Below, piece by piece: positions 18,582 to 26,298 of a stretch of DNA of 64,000 nt. Position numbers and translations under genes: made by a program. Within the stretch, counting starts at the first letter, position 1, and each line of letters starts with the position of its first letter. Source of the DNA: Antarcticibacterium arcticum (GTDB lineage: Bacteria > Bacteroidota > Bacteroidia > Flavobacteriales > Flavobacteriaceae); the NCBI RefSeq assembly GCF_007993795.1, contig NZ_CP042476.1, positions 2,418,001-2,482,000 on the forward strand. The letters run 5' to 3'. Under the pieces are notes generated by a model. It did not search any database. It worked only from the letters and a program-made list of their open reading frames with translations, and had not been told where the DNA came from.

Positions 18582-18773
18582 TTAACGGTTCCGGTTTTCA
18601 AGATTTTTCCTGAACCGGCGTTTGAAAAAGTACATAAAAACGGCCACTATCACAAAAAATATAAAGAGATAGGCCCGGTTTCTTTCTTCGTTCCATATAC
18701 GAATGGTCTCAAAAAGAAAGAATGCTGCCATCACAAGGTAAGCATATTCAAAGTACTTATAAAATCTGGTCAT
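18582..18773 (-). CDS. small two-helix membrane protein in lptC operon
   Basis: A 63-residue protein with two hydrophobic segments (about residues 8-24 and 34-50) separated by a charged turn, and a strongly basic C-terminus. Its start overlaps the lptC stop by 4 bp and its stop lies 6 bp before the CorC-like gene, which supports real translation. It occurs at this position in related genomes as far as I recall, but no function is known to me. Confidence 0.72.
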   Translation of the reverse strand: MTRFYKYFEYAYLVMAAFFLFETIRIWNEERNRAYLFIFFVIVAVFMYFFKRRFRKNLENRNR

Positions 18774-19330
18774 TTGGTTTCATCTATAACTTGTACGCCC
18801 ACATTGGTACGGGAACGAAAATTAGTAAATTTTAAATCGGAATCAAAGCCCATTCCCTGGTTACGGGCACCGCTGGGAAACCTTATTATATTGGGCTTAT
18901 CTGTAAACACCCAGCCAAGTTTCTGCTCCCAGTACAACTGGCTTGCTTCCAGCCTGGTGCTGTCACTGGTTACAAGGACCACGTCCCCCTGCAGGTCTAT
19001 AAGATCTGTCGCAGCATAAATGATAGCGTAATTGGCAGTAAGGGTACTTTTTGCCCTGTTCTCATCAAAAAATTCTACTTCAATGCCATCGGGAAATTCA
19101 CGGTAGGGAAAATCCAGATTTGTAAAATCAAGCATTTTTTCACTTTTAAGGGTAGCCACAACCCGGCCACTATCTGTATAGGTTAGATTAAGGCTCTTTC
19201 CTATGGCCTGCGGATTTTCACCCGGCATCTCCAGGGCACGTACCCTTTCAAGGTTGCCCTCACATGAAAAAAGCATTGTCACAGCGCTAACTGTGACAAT
19301 GCCTGAAATTATTTTTTGATATGTGATCAT
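18770..19330 (-). CDS. lptC: LPS export protein LptC
   Basis: Periplasmic bridge component of the lipopolysaccharide transport machine, 186 residues. It carries an N-terminal signal with lipobox LFSC (a lipoprotein-type anchor common in Bacteroidetes, instead of the transmembrane helix of E. coli), then an OstA-like beta-jellyroll with repeated strand patterns such as LTANYAIIYAATDLIDLQGD and VTSDSTRLEASQLYW. It is directly downstream of a TPR protein (8 bp gap) and overlaps the next small gene by 4 bp. Confidence 0.86.
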   Translation of the reverse strand: MITYQKIISGIVTVSAVTMLFSCEGNLERVRALEMPGENPQAIGKSLNLTYTDSGRVVATLKSEKMLDFTNLDFPYREFPDGIEVEFFDENRAKSTLTANYAIIYAATDLIDLQGDVVLVTSDSTRLEASQLYWEQKLGWVFTDKPNIIRFPSGARNQGMGFDSDLKFTNFRSRTNVGVQVIDETK

Positions 19331-19337
19331 TGTAGTA

Positions 19338-20705
19338 TTACAATGCAGGTACTTTTACGCTCTCGCCTATCCAGCATCCTACGCTTATAGTTTTCCCCTG
19401 CATACCTTCCTGGAAGATATCAGATTTTTGAGGAGCTCTACCTCTGTATGCAGCTACTGACTCATTGGCCACACCGCTTATAGAAGGGTCAACGCTACCG
19501 GCTTTTGCAGCATAGTTTGCAGCTAACCAGTACACAGCTCTCTTTTCAAAAGTGGTTTGTCCACAGTTATTGGCGCTCTGGGCGATCATATTTGCAATGT
19601 GCAGGTAAGCTCTACCGTTAGATGGTTTTGCATCAAGTGACCTTCTGTAGAAAGTTCTCGCCTGTCCAAAGTTTCCACCTTTTCTGTAGTTATCAGCAAT
19701 CTTCATATAAGCTCTTGACTTATCATTAGGATTGGTTTCCAATTGAGCCGATTCATTGTAATATTTCATAGCTTCAGAAGATTTCCCTGCAGCTTCAGCA
19801 AGCTGACCTAAATAAAGGGCAGATTTTGCAGAAGGCTCAGCTTTGTGTAAAGCTTCAGAAACCTTGATGAAGATTGGATCATCTGTACAATCTTTTGCAG
19901 ATAGTCTTTCAGAAGCGATCTTCAACCAGTTGATATCACCTTTGTTTGCAGCAAAATCCTTGTTGTATAAAGGAACAAGATTCTCACAATCTGCTCTTTG
20001 ACCAAGTTTTCCGTTTACACTACCTTTTACCTGGCTGTAAGCATTCAGGTTGATTTCGGAGTTTTCAACCAATTTCTTTTCCTGTGCGGTAAGTGCAGTT
20101 CCTGCTTCCTGCTTTTCCAATAATGGAGCAAGCATTTGGGCAAGTTTGTTCTCTTCGTCCTCGATCTTGGTGATTACATCATCATAAAGACCAAATACAT
20201 CATTAAGGGATTTTTTACCTTCATCCTGTAGATCTACAAGTAAAGAGAAATAGGCATAGATACGTTTCGGGCTGGTAAAGCTCTCAGGACTTGCTTTAAA
20301 AGCATCGTCAAAAGCTTTGAACTGCTCTTCTTTGGTTCCAATTCCATTCTCATACTTCAACCAGGCAACTTCTCCCTGGATATCTGCAGCATTGGTCTTA
20401 TCGGGAAAATGCTTTAGCCTGTCATTCATAAGCTGAATATTCTCTTCAATAAGTTTATTCTTTTCTGCACCCTGTGCATTTTCAAGTTTATATTTTAGGA
20501 TACGGTCAAGGTATTGAAAGGTAGCCAGACTATAAGTAGGGCATTTCTCTTTCACTTCCATTAATGGCTGGTAAGCCTGGTCGTATCTGTTTGCTTTTGC
20601 ATCATCATAGGCCAGCGCCGCTTTAGTTGCACACTCAGCATTCTGGGCTTGCATCACGCCTGAACCAAACAATATTGCGGTAAGGATAAATAATTTAGTT
20701 TTCAT
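19338..20705 (-). CDS. secreted TPR-repeat protein
   Basis: A 455-residue exported protein; the ATG at 20705 gives a proper signal peptide (LFILTAILFGSGVMQAQ), whereas an upstream in-frame start at 20759 would place 18 polar residues before it and overlap the previous gene. Helical TPR units are clearest at about residues 290-395 (ALYLGQLAEAAGKSSEAMKY; AYMKIADNYRKGGNFGQAR; SNGRAYLHIANMIAQ). Several Cys occur, including one pair near the end. Its place between an outer membrane protein and lptC suggests an envelope-assembly or surface-structure role; no enzyme motif is present. Confidence 0.85.
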   Translation of the reverse strand: MKTKLFILTAILFGSGVMQAQNAECATKAALAYDDAKANRYDQAYQPLMEVKEKCPTYSLATFQYLDRILKYKLENAQGAEKNKLIEENIQLMNDRLKHFPDKTNAADIQGEVAWLKYENGIGTKEEQFKAFDDAFKASPESFTSPKRIYAYFSLLVDLQDEGKKSLNDVFGLYDDVITKIEDEENKLAQMLAPLLEKQEAGTALTAQEKKLVENSEINLNAYSQVKGSVNGKLGQRADCENLVPLYNKDFAANKGDINWLKIASERLSAKDCTDDPIFIKVSEALHKAEPSAKSALYLGQLAEAAGKSSEAMKYYNESAQLETNPNDKSRAYMKIADNYRKGGNFGQARTFYRRSLDAKPSNGRAYLHIANMIAQSANNCGQTTFEKRAVYWLAANYAAKAGSVDPSISGVANESVAAYRGRAPQKSDIFQEGMQGKTISVGCWIGESVKVPAL

Positions 20706-20724
20706 GTTTAGTTGTTTATTGTGG

Positions 20725-21978
20725 TTAATCAAATCTACTTTGCACGAACCATTTTTCATTTAAAGACAAACTTAAAGATAATTTGAAAAAGTTTTCCTTA
20801 ATTAAACCTGAATTTGTTGTACCGCGCTGACCATACTCCAATCCAATGTTCGCATTTGAAAAATTCGTTCCTGCTGGTAATCCTATTCCAAAAGATATGC
20901 CAAACTCATTTATCCCTTCATTATTAAGGTATAAGCCGGTTTCTTCATATCTTAATCCCGCACGGTAAACCACACGTTTTAAGTAACTTGTCAAAGAATT
21001 ATACTGCGGAACATAATATCCGCCTATTCTGTATTGAGCAGCAGCCTCATAGCGGTGGTCAAGATTTGACAGCCCGGAATTGAGGTTATAATCTGCAGCT
21101 TGTATATTCACATATTCCGCACCCAGGAACCATTTATTTTGAGCACCAAGCCCTGCACCAAGACTCAATTGTGCCGGCAGGCTCATTTTAGATTCAGGAA
21201 GATTGGTGGTGGTAACCTGGTAACCAAAAGGAATATTATCTACCCCTTCAGGATTGAAGATAACAGGTACTGTACTGCGCATTCCTTCTGTATTGATATC
21301 CATTTGGGGAGAATAGACAGCAGCGGTATGAAACCTCAATTTATCATTTAATTTCCCCTGGTAATCCACCCCAAAGTTCAGATTAAATCCGCTGAAATCT
21401 GTACGGTTGATCTGCCTCGTACCAAATTGTATCTGGTCCTGAAAAACAGTGAAGTTATTCTGGATATTTCCGAAGTTATAATTAAGGTCAACCCCTAAAC
21501 TCAGATTATCAGAAAATGCATACGCAGTTGTAAGATATACCTTGTTCATTCCTCCACGTCCGGTAAAGCGGTTGGAAGTTTCGTTATTCACATCTAAAAT
21601 GCGGTAGCCTACAGAAGTATAAGGAATAAGGCCAAGCCCAAAATTCAATTTTCCTGTGGGTATGCCTATGGCCAGATAATCAAAAGAAGTAGTGCTGCTG
21701 CTCTCATTATCATTCCCAGAGTTAAGCTGGCTGCGCTGGTGGCTGCCACCAACCGCAAACGTAGTGAGTTTTAATTTCCCGTAGGATGCAGGGTTTCTAA
21801 GGTTTACGTGAATACTGTCTGAAAATACCATGAGGCCTCCCATTGATTGATTTTCCACTGTACCTTTAAATTTGGTAAGACCTATCCCGTAATAAGAGTA
21901 AGGAGAAGAAGTTCCCTCTTGCGCAGCCGTAAGCACGGTAAATAATAAGGCCACGATTATACTAAATCGTTTGATCAT
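20725..21978 (-). CDS. outer membrane beta-barrel protein
   Basis: A 417-residue protein with a signal peptide ending in TAAQ and the alternating-residue, aromatic-rich strands of an outer membrane barrel, from SPYSYYGIGLTKFKG to a C-terminal strand ending in KWFVQSRFD. It resembles the FadL/OMPP1-like hypothetical proteins that sit next to coaX in Flavobacteria (recalled context). The ATG overlaps the coaX stop by 4 bp. Substrate unknown; it may be a lipid or hydrophobic-compound porin, but this is inference from fold alone. Confidence 0.82.
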   Translation of the reverse strand: MIKRFSIIVALLFTVLTAAQEGTSSPYSYYGIGLTKFKGTVENQSMGGLMVFSDSIHVNLRNPASYGKLKLTTFAVGGSHQRSQLNSGNDNESSSTTSFDYLAIGIPTGKLNFGLGLIPYTSVGYRILDVNNETSNRFTGRGGMNKVYLTTAYAFSDNLSLGVDLNYNFGNIQNNFTVFQDQIQFGTRQINRTDFSGFNLNFGVDYQGKLNDKLRFHTAAVYSPQMDINTEGMRSTVPVIFNPEGVDNIPFGYQVTTTNLPESKMSLPAQLSLGAGLGAQNKWFLGAEYVNIQAADYNLNSGLSNLDHRYEAAAQYRIGGYYVPQYNSLTSYLKRVVYRAGLRYEETGLYLNNEGINEFGISFGIGLPAGTNFSNANIGLEYGQRGTTNSGLIKENFFKLSLSLSLNEKWFVQSRFD

Positions 21979-22706
21979 TGAGATTTATTAAATTCTAATA
22001 TGTAATTCAATCCTTCCAGGAGGAAATTTGAGTTGGCAAAGATGCTATTTTTTAATCGTTTACACAAAATTTGTGCATCCCCGCCTGTCAAAATTACTGT
22101 TAAATCTTTATTCTGAGCGCGATAGGCGGTGATCATTTGGTCAATTTCCCCGGTAATGCCCAGAATCACCCCTGCATGCATGCTGTTTTTTGTGGAATTG
22201 CCAACGAGGGTTACCTCCTCCTCCGGTTCTAATAACGGCAATCTGTCAGTAAACGTATGCATTGCCTTGTAACGCATTTGCAAGCCGGGAGAAATGGCCC
22301 CGCCCAGATATTCGTTATTGGCATTCAGGAAATCATATGTGATACAGGTACCTGCATCAATTACCAGTACATTTTGATTTGGATAAGAGAGGCTGGCGGC
22401 AGAGGCCAGGGCGATCCTGTCCTGTCCCAGCGTTAAGGGGGTTGCATATTTATTGAGGAATACCTGTGGGAGTTGTTGATCCAGCAGGAACAATTTGCAG
22501 CGCTCTTCTATCTTTTGAATTGCTTTGGAAGCTGTTTTAGCGACTGAAGAAACGATGGCATGATCGATTTGGGGGTAGGTAGTAAAAATTTCTTCAAGAT
22601 TTTTTAAAAGATCCTGTCTAAGGCCCATTTTCTTTTTGAGAAGTTTACCTTCCTGAAATACAGCCATTTTAATGAGTGTATTTCCAATGTCGACAACCAG
22701 ATTCAT
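21975..22706 (-). CDS. coaX: type III pantothenate kinase
   Basis: Catalyses the first step of coenzyme A synthesis. 243 residues of ASKHA fold: the phosphate-binding loop VVDIGNTLIKMAV at the N-terminus, the LGQDRIALAS motif (family GxDR), the catalytic-base region DAGTCITYD, and the SPGLQMR and LTGGDA motifs. Type III enzymes are not inhibited by CoA and need K+ or NH4+ (family knowledge). It is the first gene of the minus-strand operon that runs through lptC to the PpiD homologue. Confidence 0.95.
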   Translation of the reverse strand: MNLVVDIGNTLIKMAVFQEGKLLKKKMGLRQDLLKNLEEIFTTYPQIDHAIVSSVAKTASKAIQKIEERCKLFLLDQQLPQVFLNKYATPLTLGQDRIALASAASLSYPNQNVLVIDAGTCITYDFLNANNEYLGGAISPGLQMRYKAMHTFTDRLPLLEPEEEVTLVGNSTKNSMHAGVILGITGEIDQMITAYRAQNKDLTVILTGGDAQILCKRLKNSIFANSNFLLEGLNYILEFNKSQ

Positions 22707-22757
22707 AGATGAAATTTAAAAAAGCCAAGGTATAAAAGTAATTTTTCAATTTTTCCT

Positions 22758-22788
22758 TTGTGGGTTAATAAAATTGAAATTATATTTG
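22758..22788 (+). promoter_or_regulatory. promoter of tRNA-Phe
   Basis: TTG at 22758-22760, a 20-bp spacer and TATATTTG at 22781-22788: an exact match to the Bacteroidetes sigma-70-type promoter. The 22789-22825 leader contains a hairpin (GCTTG pairing with CAAGC, 22794-22812) and shares TTTGCAnCCGCTT with the tRNA-Leu leader. Confidence 0.8.
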
Positions 22789-22825
22789 CACCCGCTTGCA
22801 TGGCTTACAAGCTTTAAAAGCAACT

Positions 22826-22898
22826 GGTGCCTTAGCTCAGTTGGTAGAGCAAAGGACTGAAAATCCTTGTGTCCCTGGTTCGATTCCTGGAGGCACCA
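22826..22898 (+). tRNA. tRNA-Phe (GAA)
   Basis: A 73-nt cloverleaf: acceptor GGTGCCT pairs with AGGCACC, discriminator A; D-arm AGCTCAGTTGGTAGAGC; anticodon stem GGACTGAAAATCC with anticodon GAA at 22859-22861; T-arm CCTGGTTCGATTCCTGG. The 3' CCA is not encoded (CT follows). Confidence 0.98.
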
Positions 22899-22901
22899 CT
22901 T

Positions 22902-22933
22902 AAAAACCCGCAACTCACGTTGTGGGTTTTTTC
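22902..22933 (+). terminator. rho-independent terminator of tRNA-Phe
   Basis: ACCCGCAAC pairs with GTTGTGGGT, followed by a run of six Ts, starting directly after the tRNA 3' end. Confidence 0.85.
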
Positions 22934-22942
22934 GTTTGTAAT

Positions 22943-22998
22943 AAATAGTATTGAGAATTGAGTAATGAGTAGGGAATAGTGAATAGTGAATAGTGAAT
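22943..22998. repeat. heptanucleotide tandem array A (consensus AGTGAAT)
   Basis: Eight consecutive 7-bp units: AAATAGT, ATTGAGA, ATTGAGT, AATGAGT, AGGGAAT and three perfect AGTGAAT. No open frame or known element explains it. Part of a 753-bp gene-free region after tRNA-Phe. Confidence 0.8.
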
Positions 22999-23004
22999 TC
23001 GTGG

Positions 23005-23023
23005 CCTGCCTGCGGCAGGCAGG
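23005..23023. repeat. 19-bp palindrome, REP-like
   Basis: CCTGCCTGC and GCAGGCAGG around a single G. GC-rich in an AT-rich spacer, with the look of a dispersed palindromic unit. Confidence 0.6.
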
Positions 23024-23040
23024 TTCGTGGTTTATGATCA

Positions 23041-23560
23041 AAAAGTTCCCCTCCTTTTCAATCCCGATAGTAATCGGGAGGGTGGACCTTGTCCCGATAG
23101 TTATCGGGAGGGGTGGTTAAATCATTTTTCCGCTTGGCCCCTCCCTAAAGGGTGGCGGAAAAAGGAGACATAATTTTCCCTTTTTCTGAATCAATTCCTC
23201 CCTTTAGGGCAGGGGAAAGGAAGTGGTTCAAGATAGTTTTAGTGAGGAAAGAAACCCTTCCGTCTTCTTCAGCTCTCGCTGAAGAATCCACCTTCCCTTG
23301 AAAAAAGGGAAGGAGCATTTTACTTTATTTCATTTTACTAAATCTACAATAAAAACGAATCAAAAGCTCCCCTCCTTTTCAAGGAGGGGTGGCCCGGAGG
23401 GACGGGGTGGTTAAAATCGGGAGGGGTGGGTTCCAATAAATTTTTTTTACCCCTTCCCTAAAGGGTGACAATAAAAGTAGACCTAAATATTTTTTTCTAA
23501 ATCAATTCCTCCCTTTAGGGCCGGGAAAAGGAATTGATTCAAGTTTATGAGTGAGGAAAA
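23041..23560. repeat. two diverged copies of a ~200-bp intergenic repeat
   Basis: Copy 1 (23041-23250) and copy 2 (23362-23560) share, in order: AAAAG(T/C)TCCCCTCCTTTTC, a GGGTGGTTAAA segment, CCCTAAAGGGTG, the stretch ATCAATTCCTCCCTTTAGGG, GGAA(G/T)TG(G/A)TTCAAG and GTGAGGAAA. Copy 1 contains short inverted repeats of the type CCCGATAGTAATCGGG. The 111 bp between them hold further inverted repeats (TTCTTCAGC/CGCTGAAGAA; CCTTCCCTT/AAGGGAAGG). No coding potential seen. Confidence 0.75.
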
Positions 23561-23651
23561 AGCCCAAAATCTCCTTAGATCCTGATCTTCATCATTTTTT
23601 AATCGGCTTAAGTCTACTTCCTTTACCGGCAAATCTGCAGAAAATTATTTC

Positions 23652-24941
23652 ATGGAAAAGATCAGGAACAGGTGGCTTATTGCAGCCTCCGCGGTTGGAA
23701 TTCATATTGCTATTGGCTCTGTGTATGCCTGGAGCGTTTTTACAAAACCTCTTATTCAGGAATTTGGATGGGAACTCAAGGATACCCAATTCACTTTTAG
23801 CCTTGCCATTTTCTTCCTGGGAATTTCGGCAGCTTTCCTGGGACATTACCTCGAGAAAAAAGGTCCGCGAAGATCGGGGATCCTGGCGGCAATTTTCTTC
23901 GGAATAGGGATTGCGGGCTCCGGGCTGGCAATTCACCTCGAATCTATTTATCTGCTTTATCTTTTTTACGGAGTTTTTGGGGGAATAGGCCTGGGCCTTG
24001 GATATATCACCCCGGTCTCTACCCTTGTAAAATGGTTTCCGGACAGGCGGGGTCTCGCAGCCGGACTGGCCATTATGGGCTTCGGCTTTGCAGCGCTTAT
24101 CAGCAGCCCCCTTATTGTATATCTTATCTCTAAAGTGGGTATCGCCAATACATTTTATATAACGGGGGCGGGATATTTCACGATAATATTCATTTCTTCC
24201 CTCTATCTTGCCCCGCCACCAAAAGACTGGCTGCCGGCAGGATTTAAAGCGGGCCTGGTTAATGCTAAAAAGAAACTATCGGCAGACCTGTCCCAGCTTA
24301 CCGCCAATGAGGCCGTAAAGACGAAGCGCTTCTGGTATTTATGGAGTATGCTGTTTATCAATATAACATGCGGGATCGCGATCATCTCTGTAGCTTCCCC
24401 CATGGCGCAGGAATACACCGGGCTTAGCCCTGTGGCAGCAGCTACTATGGTGGGGATTATGGGATTATTTAATGGTGTGGGGCGTATTGGCTGGGCCAGT
24501 TTTTCCGATCTTATTGGAAGGCCGGCAATGTACAGCATCTTTTTTGGTATCCAGATAATCGCCTATTTTATGCTCCCGGGGATCACAAACGCCTTGTTAT
24601 TCCAGGCGCTTATTTTTTTGATCCTATCCTGTTACGGCGGCGGATTCGCAACTATTCCCGCTTTTATCGGGGATGTTTTCGGCACAAAACAACTGGGGGC
24701 TATCCACGGATATATTCTAACTGCCTGGGCAGCTGCGGGAATGGCCGGGCCATTATTTGCTGCCTGGGCCCGCACTCTAACTACCAATTATAACGGCACA
24801 ATGTATTTTTTCGCCGGGATGTTTGGGGTAGCACTATTTATTTCCTTCCTGATGCACCGGGAGGTCATGAAAATTCGGAAACAAAATAAACAGGAATATG
24901 TTGTTCAAATTAAAGAGGAGGAAGCAGTGCTTACGGACTAA
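23652..24941 (+). CDS. OFA-family MFS transporter
   Basis: A 429-residue, 12-helix major facilitator of the oxalate:formate antiporter family. The family signature GSVYAWSVFTKPL follows the first helix, then YLEKKGPRRSG in the loop 2-3 position, GLGYITPVSTLVKWFPDRRG, and RIGWASFSDLIGR. Despite the family name, many members carry other monocarboxylates, so the substrate is open. It stands alone: a repeat-rich spacer precedes it and a bidirectional terminator follows. The ATG at 23652 starts directly with the family-type MEKIRNRWLIAA. Confidence 0.9.
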   Translation: MEKIRNRWLIAASAVGIHIAIGSVYAWSVFTKPLIQEFGWELKDTQFTFSLAIFFLGISAAFLGHYLEKKGPRRSGILAAIFFGIGIAGSGLAIHLESIYLLYLFYGVFGGIGLGLGYITPVSTLVKWFPDRRGLAAGLAIMGFGFAALISSPLIVYLISKVGIANTFYITGAGYFTIIFISSLYLAPPPKDWLPAGFKAGLVNAKKKLSADLSQLTANEAVKTKRFWYLWSMLFINITCGIAIISVASPMAQEYTGLSPVAAATMVGIMGLFNGVGRIGWASFSDLIGRPAMYSIFFGIQIIAYFMLPGITNALLFQALIFLILSCYGGGFATIPAFIGDVFGTKQLGAIHGYILTAWAAAGMAGPLFAAWARTLTTNYNGTMYFFAGMFGVALFISFLMHREVMKIRKQNKQEYVVQIKEEEAVLTD

Positions 24942-24961
24942 ACCTTAATGTATAAAATAGA

Positions 24962-24989
24962 AAAATCCCGGAGCCTAACCCGGGATTTT
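24962..24989. terminator. bidirectional terminator
   Basis: AAAATCCCG pairs with CGGGATTTT, with A and T runs on the two sides, between the convergent OFA transporter and the wHTH/TM protein. Confidence 0.85.
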
Positions 24990-25011
24990 CTAATTAAGGA
25001 GAATCCTTAAA

Positions 25012-25389
25012 CTACCTCAACCTAAAAAGTGTAACCAATACAAGCACTAAAAAGGCAAGAATTGGTATAATATAATGTTTCTTAAAAATGTTTAATTTTT
25101 GCTCTGCCGCCGGAATTTCCTTTTCTTCAATCTTTTCAAGGTTGGTCCTGCGGTTATAGTACAGAAAACTATCATGCCTGATAACTTCCCTTCCTTCCCT
25201 GGTGATCACATATTTATCCCCGTTAAGGCGTATGTAACCCGAGCCTGCAAGATCTTCAATGACTTCCTGCTTCCAGGCATCGTAGTTGTTGTTCTTCAAA
25301 ATTCCTTTCAGGTCTTTTACTTCATAAAGAACATTATCCATTTTATATAGATAAGAAGACATCGATGAGTTAGATAGAGCTGCTTGCAT
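25012..25389 (-). CDS. small winged-helix-like protein with C-terminal membrane anchor
   Basis: A 125-residue protein of unknown function. Residues about 20-75 have the pattern of a winged helix (LYEVKDLKGILKNN, DLAGSGYIRLNGDKYVITREG, where the last part resembles a wing hairpin). A single membrane helix at about residues 106-121 ends the protein in FRLR, so the helix would be tail-anchored with the wHTH-like part in the cytoplasm. DNA binding is not established. Internal Met codons at residues 10 and 17 are alternative starts. Downstream (minus strand) it ends at the bidirectional terminator. Confidence 0.65.
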   Translation of the reverse strand: MQAALSNSSMSSYLYKMDNVLYEVKDLKGILKNNNYDAWKQEVIEDLAGSGYIRLNGDKYVITREGREVIRHDSFLYYNRRTNLEKIEEKEIPAAEQKLNIFKKHYIIPILAFLVLVLVTLFRLR

Positions 25390-25914
25390 TACGTAGGGAT
25401 GTTAAAAATTTGTGAAATTTTTGATAATTTAAATTAACAAAAACTTTAGAATTAAACCAAACGATTAAGTGTTAAAATTACCTTTAAGCTGCAAATTTTT
25501 TTAAAAGTTGAAAATTGAGATCTTCAGAAGAGGTGGATTTTTTGAAAAAGGCGCTTAAATAGAGAAACGAATAAAAAGATAAATAGCACGATTTATAAGC
25601 CGAAAAATTCCGACCGATTAATAGTTAACTCATTGACAATAGGCGAAATCCAAACAAGCAGGAGGACCTATTAGATACTGACTTATAGAAAATTGCAAAT
25701 TAATGAAACCTTACATCCCTCAAATCAAACAGGTATTTCACCCCATATTTTTACCTCAAAGTGAGATAGTGAAAGCCCGTTTATTTTTCAAAAATCTTAG
25801 CCCTGAAACAAAGATCCCCGCAAAATTGCGGGGATATAGTTAACAAAATTTTGGGTTTTATAAATTTTAATTAATAAGAAAATTCTTACGAGGTTAAAAT
25901 AACTTTTTTAAAAA
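25390..25914. other. 525-bp gene-free spacer
   Basis: Very AT-rich. The only structure seen is a hairpin with stem ATCCCCGC/GCGGGGAT at 25814-25835, possibly a weak terminator for the response-regulator transcript. A 46-codon frame at 25704 lacks supporting features. Confidence 0.6.
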
Positions 25915-26298
25915 TCACAACTTCTCACCTATCTCCCTTAGTTTACCAACAGTTAAGGGCTTGCTTATAAAGCCCGATACCTCCGGCAAAGCTTCCGCTT
26001 TATTTCTGTCGCCACCTGCTATAGAAGAAGTTACAATATAAATATTGGTTTCCCGGGTTAGGTGCGGACGGTGATCCTTAAGATTTTCCAGAAATTCCCA
26101 GCCATCCATCCCTGGCATATTAATGTCGAGCAGGATCAACCCGGGAAGGGGAATTTCAGGATCCTTTAATTCTTCCAGGGCTTTGTATCCATTCTCATAA
26201 TGCAGCACCTCCTCAAAGATCCCCGCTTTAGAAATGATCTTCTTTACTATGATCTGGTAGATCTGGTCATCATCTATGACACAAATACATTTATTCAT
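25915..26298 (-). CDS. single-domain response regulator (CheY-like)
   Basis: A stand-alone receiver domain of 127 residues without output domain. Acidic pocket in VIDDDQIY, phospho-acceptor Asp58 in LILLDINMPGMDGWEF, the conserved Thr/Ser in YIVTSS and the Lys in GFISKPLT. Its ATG overlaps the stop of the histidine kinase by 4 bp, so the kinase is almost surely its partner. Output would be through protein contact or phosphotransfer to another protein. Confidence 0.93.
   Translation of the reverse strand: MNKCICVIDDDQIYQIIVKKIISKAGIFEEVLHYENGYKALEELKDPEIPLPGLILLDINMPGMDGWEFLENLKDHRPHLTRETNIYIVTSSIAGGDRNKAEALPEVSGFISKPLTVGKLREIGEKL

Noticed and set aside
22832..23041. 69-codon minus-strand frame
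   Set aside because: It runs antisense through tRNA-Phe and its terminator.
25704..25844. 46-codon frame with moderate hydrophobicity
   Set aside because: No ribosome site, no known motif, and it runs through a hairpin; left as spacer.
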